Origin: Fidelibacterota bacterium | GTDB taxonomy: Bacteria > Fidelibacterota > Marinisomatia > SCGC-AAA003-L08 > JACNLC01 | Direction: 5' to 3' | NCBI GenBank assembly: GCA_013204025.1 | Contig: JABMOW010000107.1 | Coordinates: 1 to 64,000 of the forward strand | Length of the DNA: 64,000 nucleotides | In this document: positions 47,351 through 57,293 of the stretch, in pieces | Position numbering within the stretch: the stretch's first letter is position 1 | Layout of the letters: each line of letters begins with the position of its first letter | The notes under the pieces: generated by a model | Databases searched by the model: none | What the model was told of the DNA's origin: nothing | The model's input: only the letters and a program-made list of their open reading frames with translations | Made by a program: the position numbers and the translations under genes

Positions 47351-49147
47351 ATGCGGTCATTTTTTTGGTTGTTCATTGTCCTGTGGACAACTTGTCTCAC
47401 AGTACTATCTGCATGGATCTATTTCAACGAAAAACGCGATGCTATTGAGATGGCCGTACTAGAGGCAAAAACCTCTTTTGATAAGGATATGATGTATCGC
47501 AGTTGGGCCTCCAGCCATGGGGGAGTATACATCAAGAGCCCGGATGATGATTCTCAAAATCCAGCTCCCGCATCAACACAGGAAGAAAAACAGGATCTCG
47601 TCCACATACACCCAGAAAAAATGGCCCGACTCGTTTATGATTTAGCGGGAGAATCCCACGAAGCCCTCAATCATATTACCAGCCTGAAGCCAATTCATGA
47701 AGGCAACAAACCGGATGCATGGGAAAGACAGGCGCTGCTAAAGCTGGAATCCGGAATACCGGAAGTATATGAAATTGAAACTGTGAGCGGTAATAAGCGG
47801 CTCAGATTTATGGGTAAGCTTATTACGGAAGAATCCTGCCTGAAGTGTCACGGAGTCCAAGGATATAAAATTGGTGATATTCGAGGAGGCATTAGTATCA
47901 CAATCCCCTATGCTCCATATTATCGGGTATTCCGATCTCACGCCCAATTTGCATTTATTGCATTGAGTGCTACTTGGTTAACAGGAATTCTAGTAATTGG
48001 CTTTATGTTTAGAATGCTTCGCAAAGAAATTAGAATGAACGCCACATTATTCACAGATTTGGAAGATGAAAAGCAATATTTTGAAAACTTGTTTCAAAAT
48101 TCACCGGAGGGGATCATCCTGGTTGACGGAAAAAGTAATATCTTTCGGGTAAACGATGGATTTTGTACACTATTCGGATTCACCGAAGAGGAGCTGATAG
48201 GTAAAAATATTGACCGCCTCATCGCAGGCAAGAAGCGCCAAAATGAAGCCTTGCGTATTACTGAGCATTTTTCTAATAATAAAAGGAAAAAAACATTTGA
48301 ATCCATCCGAATTCACAAAAATGGACACCCTGTTGAAGTCTCAATTCTCGGTACTCCCATATTGACGGATGATGGTCAGCGTCAGGTTTTGGGGATATAC
48401 CGCGACATTTCTCGTCAGAAACAAATTGAACGAGAAATAAAAGAATCCTCAAAAAAATATAAAAAGTTAAGCGATCGCCTGACTGAGACCAATAGCTTAA
48501 AAGAACTGCTTCTTGATATTATTACCCACGATCTGAGAAACCCCGCAGGTTTAGTATCTGGCGCGGTTGGATTGTTAAAACAAGAATATCCGGATGATGA
48601 ACTTTTGGGCATGGTAGATCAAGGCGCAGAAAGCATTTTAAAGGTAATCGATAACGCCACGGCTCTATCCAAATTGTCAATGGACGAGTCAATTTCAATG
48701 GAAAAGATCAATGTCGTTACCCTAATTCAGCAATCCGTAAGAGGCTATCATCAATTAATTAAAGAAGCCGATATGACTATCGAAGTAAACCTCCCGCCAG
48801 AGTTGATTGTTGACGCACACGTGATTATCGAAGAGGTTTTTAAGAATTATATCAGCAATGCAGTTAAGTATGCTACCGCAGGGAAAAAGATCAGGATCAA
48901 TTCAAAAACGGAAACGGATTGTATCACCATCGAAGTATCGGATTTTGGAGAAACGATTCAACCCGAATTTAGAAAAAAAATATTTACACGGAGCTTCCAA
49001 ATGACTTCTGCCAAAGGCAAGGGAAGTGGATTGGGATTGTCCATTGTCGATAAAATCGCCTCCGCCAACAATGCCACCGTTGGAATAAAACCCAATTCTC
49101 CCAACGGAAACACTTTCTTTATATCATTCCCAGTCTCCTCCTCCTGA
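47351..49147 (+). CDS. DUF3365 (Tll0287-like) haem-sensor histidine kinase with PAS domain
   Basis: 598 residues from the ATG at 47351; in-frame starts at 47273 and 47312 exist, and none has a good ribosome binding site. Membrane segment about 5-22. The DUF3365 sensor domain (about 30-190) contains one haem motif, CLKCH at 163-167. A second membrane segment lies about 195-220, a PAS domain about 240-360 (FQNSPEGIILVDGK), then an H-box IITHDLRNPAG and an ATPase domain with GSGLGLSI. It is an orphan kinase with no response regulator adjacent. Single-haem sensing suggests redox or gas detection, which is an inference. It is downstream of the cytochrome cluster but not in the same operon. Confidence 0.85.
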   Translation: MRSFFWLFIVLWTTCLTVLSAWIYFNEKRDAIEMAVLEAKTSFDKDMMYRSWASSHGGVYIKSPDDDSQNPAPASTQEEKQDLVHIHPEKMARLVYDLAGESHEALNHITSLKPIHEGNKPDAWERQALLKLESGIPEVYEIETVSGNKRLRFMGKLITEESCLKCHGVQGYKIGDIRGGISITIPYAPYYRVFRSHAQFAFIALSATWLTGILVIGFMFRMLRKEIRMNATLFTDLEDEKQYFENLFQNSPEGIILVDGKSNIFRVNDGFCTLFGFTEEELIGKNIDRLIAGKKRQNEALRITEHFSNNKRKKTFESIRIHKNGHPVEVSILGTPILTDDGQRQVLGIYRDISRQKQIEREIKESSKKYKKLSDRLTETNSLKELLLDIITHDLRNPAGLVSGAVGLLKQEYPDDELLGMVDQGAESILKVIDNATALSKLSMDESISMEKINVVTLIQQSVRGYHQLIKEADMTIEVNLPPELIVDAHVIIEEVFKNYISNAVKYATAGKKIRINSKTETDCITIEVSDFGETIQPEFRKKIFTRSFQMTSAKGKGSGLGLSIVDKIASANNATVGIKPNSPNGNTFFISFPVSSS

Positions 49148-49244
49148 TCCACTAGTCGTTCTGCAAATCCATCGTCCCCACTTTTCGAAATGCGGGATAT
49201 GATTTTCCGGGTGTAAAATACGTCCTTAATTATTGGATGGATTT

Positions 49245-51716
49245 ATGCACATAAAAAATATACGCTCTTTCATGCCGGGTTTAATTTGGTTGTTGATCAC
49301 CCTGGCTCTTGTCGTTATGTTGAACCGAAAAACCGGTGACATACCACCGCTTGGAAAATTCCTCGATCCCTATCACGGATATTTAGCTTTGGTGGCGAGC
49401 GATAATCTCCCTTCAGAGGAGATGATTTTTTCGAATCTACTTGAACCGGTCACCGTCCGATGGGACGAGAACCGAATTCCCCATATCTTTGCAGAAAATA
49501 ACCACGATCTGTTTTTCGTACAGGGCTATGTGATGGCGTTTGACCGATTGTGGCAACTGGATTTCCAAACCCTTGCGACTGCCGGACGCATGTCAGAAAT
49601 TATTGGTGAGAAAGCGATTGAATATGACCGATTCCAACGCAGGATCGGATTACCGCTTGGTGCGGAAAAGGCAGTATCCGCCCTGGAAAAAGACCCTGAA
49701 ACTCTTGCTTCGGTGCAGGCATTTGTGGATGGCGTCAATGCGTATATCGATCAACTTCCAAAAGACCAATTTCCCATCGAGTACAAAATTCTAGATTATG
49801 CTCCTGAATATTTTTCCGTCGAAAAAACGACCCTGCTTTTGAAAAATATGGCATGGACGCTCACCGGCCGTTCCAGCGACCTTCCACTCACCCGGCTATG
49901 GAACCAGTACGGAAAAGGAACGGTGGATGAGCTTTTTCCGGTGACACCATATTTTGTGGACCCAATCATTTCAGAGCCAGTCATTCCGGCAATACCCCTG
50001 ATTACTGTAGCACCTGAAGACCTGTATCAATCGATAGCCGGAGAGGCAAACCTGCCATTTTTGCCAGACGAGCGAAATGGGAGCAATAACTGGGCGGTAT
50101 CTGGTGCACGGACTCAGTCCGGCCATCCCATTTTAGCCAACGATCCACATCTGACGCTGACCCTGCCAGCCATTTGGTACATCATGCACTTGGTCAGCCC
50201 GGACATGAATGTGATGGGCGTCACCATCCCCGGCGCTCCGGGAATCATCAGCGGATTCAACGAAAATATTGCCTGGGGCGTCACCAACGGCAACGACGAT
50301 GTGATGGACTGGTATGACATTGTGTTCAAAGATGGATCAAAAAATGAATACTGGTATGACGGAAAATGGAATCCCACCGAAAAAAAAGTGGAGACCATTC
50401 AGATACGCGGCCAGTCAGCTTATTTGGACACCATCATTTACACACACCACGGTCCCGTCGTCTGGGATAAGGTAGATCAAACCCGCGATTTTAGTGTTGG
50501 GAATATGAGAAATCCCACGCAGCAGGTATCCACCGGCAGGGCGCTGAGATGGCGGGGGCACGATGAAACGGAGGAGATCCGCGCATTGTTATCAATCGAT
50601 GTTTCTGACAATTACGATGAGTTTGTTCATTCTTTAGAATATTTCGTCTGCCCCGGTCAAAATTTTGTCTACGCGGATGTTGCCGGCAATATCGCCATGT
50701 GGCACAGCGGAAGCCCACCTCTTCGCTGGGAAGGCCAGGGCAGATTCATCAGCGATGGCACGGATCCGGCATACGACTGGAAACAGTTTCTTCCCATGGA
50801 ACACATGCCGCATGAGAAAAACCCCTCGCGCGAATTTGTGAGTTCCGCCAATCAAAATCCTGTGGTCGATCCGGAATATCCATATTATCTCTCGGATAAT
50901 TACTGGATGTCATGGCGGGGTGCACGGATCAATGAGCGATTATCAGAAATGTCAAGCGCAACATTACTTGAAGTGGTGGATGTACAGAATGACAATATCA
51001 GCATTCTGGCACGCACCGTTCTCCCCATCATGTTGAACGAAATGAAAACCGCACCGCTATCTGATAAAGAGTTGAAGATTGTCGGCACGATGAAAGATTG
51101 GGACCATGCCCTGGATCATGATTCCTGGCAAGCCACTCTGTTTTACCACTGGCTCCGTAATCTGGAACAACAAACCTGGTCAGATGAATTCGGGCTTAAA
51201 AAGAACGATCACAATTGGCCGTACCTCACCGAGTTGGCAGAAATCATTGAACAAGATAAAAATGCCAGATGGTTTGATGACGTTCGAACAGACACAAAGG
51301 AGAGTTTCAGCGATATTTGTCTCCAGTCATTTCATACATCTATCCAAGAACTCACTGAAAATTTTGGGAGTGATCCTATACTTTGGAACTGGGAAAAATA
51401 TCGGGGAACGGACATCCATCATTTGGCAAAGATTCCAGGGTTTGGCAGATTGAAGCTACCCACATCCGGGGGTGATGGCGTGCCCAATGCCACACATCGG
51501 ACATTCGGTCCGTCATGGAGATATGCTGTAGAAATGGGGCTGCCTGTCATTGGCATCGGTATTTATCCCGGGGGACAATCCGGTTTTCCAGGGAGCACAC
51601 ATTACGATGATTTCGTTAACCGATGGGTAGATGGAAAGCACCTGAATTTACATTTTACAGACAATCCGGAAGATATACCCGGAACCGAAGTCACATTTTC
51701 AAAGGGGGAGAAATGA
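49245..51716 (+). CDS. Penicillin acylase family Ntn-hydrolase, exported
   Basis: 823 residues from the ATG at 49245 (GGATGG just upstream); TTG at 49233 is less likely. An N-terminal membrane or signal segment (about 11-26) is followed by the alpha chain, then the autocleavage site GSNNW with nucleophile Ser280 (counted from 49245). Conserved NDPHL, GFNENIAWGVTN and a late Asn region support the S45 family. The precursor self-cleaves into two chains and hydrolyses amide bonds of small acylated molecules such as beta-lactams or homoserine lactones; the actual substrate is unknown. The stop overlaps the next ATG. Confidence 0.92.
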   Translation: MHIKNIRSFMPGLIWLLITLALVVMLNRKTGDIPPLGKFLDPYHGYLALVASDNLPSEEMIFSNLLEPVTVRWDENRIPHIFAENNHDLFFVQGYVMAFDRLWQLDFQTLATAGRMSEIIGEKAIEYDRFQRRIGLPLGAEKAVSALEKDPETLASVQAFVDGVNAYIDQLPKDQFPIEYKILDYAPEYFSVEKTTLLLKNMAWTLTGRSSDLPLTRLWNQYGKGTVDELFPVTPYFVDPIISEPVIPAIPLITVAPEDLYQSIAGEANLPFLPDERNGSNNWAVSGARTQSGHPILANDPHLTLTLPAIWYIMHLVSPDMNVMGVTIPGAPGIISGFNENIAWGVTNGNDDVMDWYDIVFKDGSKNEYWYDGKWNPTEKKVETIQIRGQSAYLDTIIYTHHGPVVWDKVDQTRDFSVGNMRNPTQQVSTGRALRWRGHDETEEIRALLSIDVSDNYDEFVHSLEYFVCPGQNFVYADVAGNIAMWHSGSPPLRWEGQGRFISDGTDPAYDWKQFLPMEHMPHEKNPSREFVSSANQNPVVDPEYPYYLSDNYWMSWRGARINERLSEMSSATLLEVVDVQNDNISILARTVLPIMLNEMKTAPLSDKELKIVGTMKDWDHALDHDSWQATLFYHWLRNLEQQTWSDEFGLKKNDHNWPYLTELAEIIEQDKNARWFDDVRTDTKESFSDICLQSFHTSIQELTENFGSDPILWNWEKYRGTDIHHLAKIPGFGRLKLPTSGGDGVPNATHRTFGPSWRYAVEMGLPVIGIGIYPGGQSGFPGSTHYDDFVNRWVDGKHLNLHFTDNPEDIPGTEVTFSKGEK

Positions 51717-52096
51717 ACAACCGCAATCACATATTGAATTCAATCTGGGCGCTCATCTTTATGATTATGGTCATTGATCTTGTGATCCTCCCATTTGTAC
51801 CCTGGTGGTCATTGATCTTTCCAACATTTGCTTTTGGAAGGATGTACACTAGTGGTGCGCGATCCTTTTTCCAGGCGGGGATGGGTAGCACGCTGGCTTG
51901 GGCGATCATGGTATTTTTCCAGTATCAGGCGGGTGGAGAGATAATTGTCCGACGCGTTTCCGAAATGATGGGGGTTTCCTCTCCGTGGATACTCATTCTG
52001 ATCACATTGCTGATTCCGATGATCATCGGCGGACTTGCAGGCGTGAGTGGGTTTATGCTTCTTGGCCGAAAAGCGCGGAACCACACTGGACAGTGA
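51713..52096 (+). CDS. Hypothetical multi-pass membrane protein
   Basis: 127 residues from the ATG at 51713 (GGGGGAG at 51704-51710); the start overlaps the upstream stop (ATGA). Four hydrophobic segments at about 9-25, 30-42, 58-70 and 90-118 suggest an integral inner-membrane protein. No family is recognised. Its coupling to the acylase gene suggests a linked role. Confidence 0.7.
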   Translation: MNNRNHILNSIWALIFMIMVIDLVILPFVPWWSLIFPTFAFGRMYTSGARSFFQAGMGSTLAWAIMVFFQYQAGGEIIVRRVSEMMGVSSPWILILITLLIPMIIGGLAGVSGFMLLGRKARNHTGQ

Positions 52097-52184
52097 TATG
52101 TGATGCGAAATTTGGTAATCGTGCTTCGATCCCAGAGAGCCGTCTGCCGTAACCACTAAAATTCACACTTTCACACGATCCAAG

Positions 52185-52209
52185 TTATGTACTAATATAC
52201 GGTACATAA
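52185..52209. promoter_or_regulatory. Inverted repeat, probable toxin-antitoxin operator
   Basis: TTATGTAC at 52185-52192 and GTACATAA at 52202-52209 form a perfect 8-base inverted repeat 20 bases before the yefM-like ATG. E. coli YefM operators share a TGTACA core, so this is likely the autoregulatory site. Overlap with the promoter is inferred. Confidence 0.6.
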
Positions 52210-52228
52210 TATTGTTAAAAGGAAACGC

Positions 52229-52501
52229 ATGAAAGTTCTTTCTGTAAACCAATTCAGAGCAAACATCAAGACTCTGGTAGATCAAGCCATCGCGGATCAT
52301 GAACCGGTAAAAGTGACCAGAAGAGCCGGTCAAGATTTCATTATTGTTAGCGCCGAAGACTGGGATCGGGATCAGGAGACGCTGTATGTCATGCAGAATT
52401 CCTCCATTATCAATCAGATCCGAGAATCGATTTTGACTCATGATGGTGGTACGGGATATGCCCCCACTCAGGAAGAGTTGGATGAGATCAATCGTATTTG
52501 A
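52229..52501 (+). CDS. Phd/YefM-family antitoxin
   Basis: 90 residues. The N-terminal Phd/YefM DNA-binding fold is clear: VLSVNQFRANIKTLVDQAI, then PVKVTRRAGQDFIIVSAEDW. The C-terminal half should wrap the toxin. AAAGGAAAC precedes the ATG, and a palindromic operator lies just upstream. It overlaps the toxin gene by 20 bases, so the two are coupled. Confidence 0.93.
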   Translation: MKVLSVNQFRANIKTLVDQAIADHEPVKVTRRAGQDFIIVSAEDWDRDQETLYVMQNSSIINQIRESILTHDGGTGYAPTQEELDEINRI

Positions 52502-52751
52502 AGGCAGTACGTGGCTGAAACATGAAGACCTGCGGGCAAAAGACAAGGTGCTCCATAAAAACCTGTGTAAAATTTTGAAAGAAATGCAGCGTGGAAATCC
52601 GGCGACGGGCACGGGGAAACCGGAACCACTCAGACATAGCCTATCGGGACTGTGGTCACGACGACTGTCAAAAAAGGATCGGTTGATTTATAAATTTACA
52701 GATACCTCCATCTACATATTTGCCATCGGTGGACATTACGATAGCCTATAA
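52482..52751 (+). CDS. YoeB/Txe-family mRNA-interferase toxin
   Basis: 89 residues from the ATG at 52482, inside the antitoxin gene and with GAAGAG upstream. RelE-fold YoeB features: FEGSTWLKHEDLRAKDK (canonical W-x-x-Y/H), GTGKPEPLRHSLSGLWSRRL and RLIYKFTD, ending IFAIGGHYDSL. In YoeB the His-Tyr near the C-terminus is part of the active site (HYH-type); here it reads GHYDS. It cleaves ribosome-bound mRNA and is neutralised by the YefM-like partner. Confidence 0.9.
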   Translation: MRSIVFEGSTWLKHEDLRAKDKVLHKNLCKILKEMQRGNPATGTGKPEPLRHSLSGLWSRRLSKKDRLIYKFTDTSIYIFAIGGHYDSL

Positions 52752-52753
52752 CC

Positions 52754-52849
52754 ATGAAGATTAACACAGTATTAGAATTAAGTAAAGAAGAATTGAGCAA
52801 CCTGAGGCTCCACCTTGGTGTTTCTAGCGATCGCGAAACAGGTAAATAG
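52754..52849 (+). CDS. Short ORF after the toxin gene
   Basis: 31 codons starting 2 bases after the toxin stop (MKINTVLELSKEELSNLRLH...), with no ribosome binding site. It may be a remnant of a larger gene or not translated. Listed because it is the only open frame in the 107-base gap before the HEPN-like gene. Confidence 0.25.
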   Translation: MKINTVLELSKEELSNLRLHLGVSSDRETGK

Positions 52850-52858
52850 ATAGTTCAA

Positions 52859-54268
52859 ATGTCAACTATTCAAAAAAACGTTAAATCCACAATTGATTTT
52901 ATTAATACTCAATTCCTTATTGGCGAATATGTCATTAGTACGAAATTACCATATTTAGACAATGAGATTGCATCCATAGTATTAACAGAGAGCAAACTCG
53001 CGATTTGCATATCAACAAGTGAACTAATAGCGCAGGCTAATAGGAGTAAGATTCTTGGATCTGATCTTGATATTGTTTTAAAAAGTGCAAAATGCAATAT
53101 CCGATGGAATTTCAAAAATTATAAAGGCTTTAATCTACTATTCCCTATTAATTCCAAGTTGACAATTCAAATATTTCCTACAATATATTCTGTCGAAGTC
53201 AGTCGTACGGTCGAGCCCCCATTTTTCAGAATGATTGCAACTTCAAAACATGAGCATCAACATACTTCAATGAGCAATTTTTGGAAGTGTGATTACTTGC
53301 AATTACCGGAGCTTGATTTGACAACAACCAGTGGGATATCCGAACTTCAAGTAAACGAACACAAAGTACAGGTATTCAGCTTCAAATATGAACAGACATT
53401 TTTTATAATAATTGAATCTAGATCAAAAATTATAAAATCAGAATTTCTAGAATTGAGTAATGGAATTCTTTTAGGTTTCGCATTTGCAAATGCGAAATTA
53501 TATAGGAATCATCTGTTATTAGTTTCCTTAAATGAACACGACGGTGTATCCCCGGTTAAATATGATTATTTAGAAGGAGAGAAAGATTGTTATTCCAGTT
53601 ATGGTTTTTTTCCAACAGTTCCATTTCAACTTGAATTTGGTGTAGAGCCTCAAGCAATATGTTATTTAAATAAAATTTGGTTTCAAGAAATCATTTTAAA
53701 GATTATTGCCGATAATAACTACAAGCGTGGAATTGAACTTCTGGTAGCAGATGAAAATATAGAACCCAAATCTCGTTCGCTAATCTATTCTGTTGCATTA
53801 GAGACGATTTCAAACATCGTTTATAGAGGAAACGATGTTTCGATGAGTTTATTAAAAGAAAAATCATTGAGACAAAATATTATTAACCATCTTGTGGTCA
53901 CTTTAGATAAATTTATAGATAAACTATCACCAGAGGCATATTCCACTATATTATCAAAATTAAAAAACATATCTAATCCATCAAATAAAAAAAAGTTATT
54001 ATTCCCATATGACCTATATGGAATTACATTGACAGAGATAGAAAAACAAATTATTAGTCAAAGAAATTCATTGCTCCATGGCAGGCTGCCGAAATTGGAT
54101 TATATCAGTAATTATGACATTCTACAAGTGAACCTGACGCTGTATTACTGTGTGGCCACACTTTTTTTAAAAGTAGCTGGTTACTCTGGGCCAATTATCT
54201 ACCACCCAACCTTACACCAGATTTACTCAAAAAAGGAAACTTCGGATTATCTTGTAAAAATAATTTAG
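52859..54268 (+). CDS. Hypothetical protein with HEPN-like Rx4H motif
   Basis: 469 residues, visibly more AT-rich and Lys/Ile/Asn-rich than neighbours, which suggests transfer. I do not recognise the whole protein. The N-terminal about 300 residues look like beta-rich ApeA-type domains (inference). Near the C-terminus, IISQRNSLLHGRLP contains R402-x4-H407, which fits the HEPN RNase motif Rx4-6H. HEPN proteins are common in toxin-antitoxin, CRISPR-associated and anti-phage systems. It sits 107 bases after a YefM/YoeB pair and is followed by unrelated minus-strand genes. Likely a small defence island; the function remains an inference. Confidence 0.6.
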   Translation: MSTIQKNVKSTIDFINTQFLIGEYVISTKLPYLDNEIASIVLTESKLAICISTSELIAQANRSKILGSDLDIVLKSAKCNIRWNFKNYKGFNLLFPINSKLTIQIFPTIYSVEVSRTVEPPFFRMIATSKHEHQHTSMSNFWKCDYLQLPELDLTTTSGISELQVNEHKVQVFSFKYEQTFFIIIESRSKIIKSEFLELSNGILLGFAFANAKLYRNHLLLVSLNEHDGVSPVKYDYLEGEKDCYSSYGFFPTVPFQLEFGVEPQAICYLNKIWFQEIILKIIADNNYKRGIELLVADENIEPKSRSLIYSVALETISNIVYRGNDVSMSLLKEKSLRQNIINHLVVTLDKFIDKLSPEAYSTILSKLKNISNPSNKKKLLFPYDLYGITLTEIEKQIISQRNSLLHGRLPKLDYISNYDILQVNLTLYYCVATLFLKVAGYSGPIIYHPTLHQIYSKKETSDYLVKII

Positions 54269-54354
54269 TACAATCAGCATTTACTTTGACTGATATTGAA
54301 TCGAAACAAGCTTTCTCTGGATGGACTTATCCGCATCATACTTTTCTAGCTCTT

Positions 54355-55536
54355 TCAAACCACTTTATATTTCTTCCCCACCTCGGTGAACGCCTGAATG
54401 GCTCGGTCCAGATGGGTCTGGGTGTGGGCGGCGCTGATCTGTACGCGGATACGTGCCTGTCCTTTTGGGACCACCGGGAACGAAAATCCGATGACATAAA
54501 TTCCTTCAGCCAACAGATCGGCGGCAATGTTCTGCGCCAATTTGGCTTCGTAGAGCATAATGGGCACGATGGGATGGTCACCGGGTTTGATATCGAATCC
54601 CGCGGTGGTCATTTTTTCACGAAAACATTTTGTGTTTTTCTCAAGTCTATCTCGAAGTTCGGTGGTGGCGCTGAGCATATCCAGTACAGCGATAGATGCG
54701 CACACGATTGCCGGAGCTACCGTATTGCTAAACAGATAAGGTCGGGATCTCTGACGCAATAATTGAACGATTTCCTTTTTCCCGGAGGTAAATCCACCGG
54801 ATGCTCCACCCATGGCTTTTCCCAGCGTGGAAGTGACCATATCCACTCTGCCCATGACGTGCCGGTAGTCGATAGATCCGCGCCCGGTAGCGCCGAAAAA
54901 TCCTGTGGCATGGGAATCATCAACATGAACAACGGCATTGTATTTGTCCGCCAAATCACAGATCTGATCCAGCTTCGCCACGAATCCATCCATAGAGAAC
55001 ACACCGTCAGTGGTAATGAGCCGTGTCCGCGCTGACTGCGTCTGTTTCAGGATATCCTCAAGTTCATTCATATCCGAATTGGCGTATCGGAACCGCTGCG
55101 CCTTACACAATCGCACACCGTCAATAATGGAGGCATGATTCAGCGAATCGGAGATCACCGCGTCTTCCTCCGACAGTAGCGTCTCGAAGAGTCCGCCATT
55201 GGCATCGAAACAGGAGGTGTACAAAATTGTATCTTCCATCTGCAGAAATTGTGAAATTTTATCCTCAAGGATTTTGTGGATGGTTTGTGTGCCACAGATG
55301 AACCGTACCGAGCTGAGACCGAATCCCCATTTTTCCAAACCGTCCTGTGCGGCTTTGATAAGCGCAGGATGATTCGCCAGACCCAGGTAATTGTTGGCGC
55401 AAAAATTCAGAACCGTCTCATTGTTTACAATGATCTCGGCGCTCTGCTGCGATTGGATGATCCGTTCGTCTTTTTGCAGTCCGGCATCGCGAATTTCGTT
55501 CAGTTCATGGGTCAGTCTGGATTGTATCGTATGCAT
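54355..55536 (-). CDS. kbl: Glycine C-acetyltransferase (2-amino-3-ketobutyrate CoA ligase)
   Basis: 393 residues, the usual length. Alpha-oxoamine synthase fold: [10 protein letters not shown], a PLP-lysine motif TLGKAMGG with Lys240, and [10 protein letters not shown]. It converts 2-amino-3-oxobutyrate plus CoA to glycine and acetyl-CoA. AGGAGA precedes its ATG. It is 26 bases downstream of the dehydrogenase gene on the same strand, giving the complete threonine-to-glycine pathway. The intergenic side facing the HEPN-like gene is convergent. Confidence 0.95.
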   Translation of the reverse strand: MHTIQSRLTHELNEIRDAGLQKDERIIQSQQSAEIIVNNETVLNFCANNYLGLANHPALIKAAQDGLEKWGFGLSSVRFICGTQTIHKILEDKISQFLQMEDTILYTSCFDANGGLFETLLSEEDAVISDSLNHASIIDGVRLCKAQRFRYANSDMNELEDILKQTQSARTRLITTDGVFSMDGFVAKLDQICDLADKYNAVVHVDDSHATGFFGATGRGSIDYRHVMGRVDMVTSTLGKAMGGASGGFTSGKKEIVQLLRQRSRPYLFSNTVAPAIVCASIAVLDMLSATTELRDRLEKNTKCFREKMTTAGFDIKPGDHPIVPIMLYEAKLAQNIAADLLAEGIYVIGFSFPVVPKGQARIRVQISAAHTQTHLDRAIQAFTEVGKKYKVV

Positions 55537-55562
55537 TTTTTCTCCTAATGATTGCTGATGAC

Positions 55563-56582
55563 TTATTTCCCGTAATGTGCTTTGATCCCGGGAAGCAGGT
55601 AGTCGTCGAAAGCATTTTGAAAATGATGTTCAGGCTGCCATCCCCAGTCCTTTTGGGCGGCACTATCGTCCACATCAGCGGGCCAGCTATCCACGATGGA
55701 TTGCCGTTTTTCGTTGACGGTGAACGTGATATTTGCATCAGAATAGACGGATTGCATTTTATCCCTGAATTTATCAGCAGATGCACTCCACCCAGTGATG
55801 TTATACACTTGTCGGGTCAGGTTACTCTTGGGTGCACTCATCAATTCCAGAATAGATCGGATGGCATCGGGCATGGTCATGAATGGAATCGTCGTATCCG
55901 GGCGAACGAAACAGTCATATGGGTGATGCTGGATCGCCGCATGGATCATCTCTGGAGCAAAATCACTGGTACCGCCGGAAGGAACTGTCACGGCGCTGAT
56001 CAGTCCGGGAAATCGCATTCCACGGAAGTCCACCAGCCCCGGCAAACTATTATCTGATAATCGTTGATAGTGTTTCGAATAATATGCTCCAAGGCTTTCG
56101 CAGTATAGTTTATTGCATCCGTACATCGTTTCAGGAAAACAGTATTCGTCCTCATGGATTTTGGTGATTTTCTGCTTTATTTTCAGAGACGGGATACCAT
56201 AAACCGCGATGGAACTGGGGAAAAAGAACTTCACTGGCTGGCCATGGCTTCGCGCCTGTTGCACCGCCAGCTCAAGAAGATTCAATGTGCCACCCACATT
56301 CACGTCGTGAGCCGCAACGGGTGAAAATTCTGCTCTCGTACTTAATAATGCTGCCAGATGGTAAATTTCAGATATTTGATACTCGGCATTGATCTGGTCC
56401 AAAAGTGCTTTGTCTAAAATGTTACCAGCGATACTTTCTTTCACATGGGGTCTGATTTCTGGATCGATAACCTTCAGGTCTAATGCCACGATATTTTGTT
56501 GATATCGTTCTTGCAAAGAGGATATCAACCCGTGTCCGATTTCTCCATTGGCACCCGTAATCAAAATGACGCTTTTTCTCAT
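55563..56582 (-). CDS. L-threonine 3-dehydrogenase, SDR/epimerase type
   Basis: 339 residues from the ATG at 56582; an ATG at 56588 is in frame, but TAGGGG is better spaced for 56582. Extended SDR with N-terminal GANGEIG and catalytic YGCNK (Tyr-x3-Lys). It is of the bacterial SDR-type threonine dehydrogenase group, not the zinc MDR type, and oxidises threonine to 2-amino-3-oxobutyrate with NAD. Operon partner kbl follows 26 bases downstream, which strongly supports this assignment over a generic sugar epimerase. Confidence 0.9.
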   Translation of the reverse strand: MRKSVILITGANGEIGHGLISSLQERYQQNIVALDLKVIDPEIRPHVKESIAGNILDKALLDQINAEYQISEIYHLAALLSTRAEFSPVAAHDVNVGGTLNLLELAVQQARSHGQPVKFFFPSSIAVYGIPSLKIKQKITKIHEDEYCFPETMYGCNKLYCESLGAYYSKHYQRLSDNSLPGLVDFRGMRFPGLISAVTVPSGGTSDFAPEMIHAAIQHHPYDCFVRPDTTIPFMTMPDAIRSILELMSAPKSNLTRQVYNITGWSASADKFRDKMQSVYSDANITFTVNEKRQSIVDSWPADVDDSAAQKDWGWQPEHHFQNAFDDYLLPGIKAHYGK

Positions 56583-56780
56583 GAACATCCCCTATAAATT
56601 GATATGTAAATTCGGTGGCAAATTTACATCTGAAGGGTATTACAGAATAGAACTGGAGGTTGATAAATTGATTTTCAGATTCAGAACTGCACCGTTCGAA
56701 ACAGTGATGTAAAAACTACTTCTCCTTTGGTGGTATCTACCGATAAAATTTAACTTTGATCATTGATAAAAGGAGCTATC

Positions 56781-57206
56781 ATGAAAAAACACATGTTATT
56801 TGTATTATCTTTAATTTTCTTTTCACTTTCATGTGACGACGATTCATCACCAGCCACCATCGACCTCATTGGCACACAATGGAATTTGTATCAGCACACA
56901 ATTATAGACACGGGACCCATTAACATCGTACCGGAAACCGATGAAGATTATTGGATCATCTTTAATACAGATGGAACGCTTTCTGCACAAGATGCCTGCA
57001 ATTTATGTGATGGGAGCTATAGCATTATAGCTGACACCCTTAATGTCGTCGGAATAGGTTGCACCGAGGCTGCGTGCACAGGGAGTAATTGGATTGGCGC
57101 TATTTCAGGTGTTTACACAACATCAATCACAAACGACATATTGGTGGTGACCAGATATCCGGATTTCTTGATGGAATTGGAATCATATTATTTTGTCGCT
57201 GATTAA
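56781..57206 (+). CDS. META-like domain lipoprotein
   Basis: 141 residues from the ATG at 56781 (AGGAGC 7 bases upstream); an ATG at 56763 is less likely. Lipobox FSLSC gives the lipidated Cys at about residue 18. The mature protein shows a META/HslJ-like pattern: TQWNLYQHTI, IFNTDGTLSAQDACN, GSYSII and a paired-Cys segment CTEAACTG. Function unknown; a cell-envelope location is likely. It stands alone between divergent and distant genes. Confidence 0.75.
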   Translation: MKKHMLFVLSLIFFSLSCDDDSSPATIDLIGTQWNLYQHTIIDTGPINIVPETDEDYWIIFNTDGTLSAQDACNLCDGSYSIIADTLNVVGIGCTEAACTGSNWIGAISGVYTTSITNDILVVTRYPDFLMELESYYFVAD

Positions 57207-57293
57207 TGTAACCGACCAATGAAAATTCACTCTGATCTTCAGATTTTTGTGAAGACCGAATCATTATTGTTACACCCAACGTAAATTTTACCT

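Noticed and set aside
47098-47400. Minus-strand ORF across the kinase upstream region
   Set aside because: No homology or ribosome binding site; overlaps the gap and the kinase N-terminus.
57237-57256. TCTTCA...TGAAGA hairpin after the META-like lipoprotein gene
   Set aside because: Short stem and no T-tract after it.
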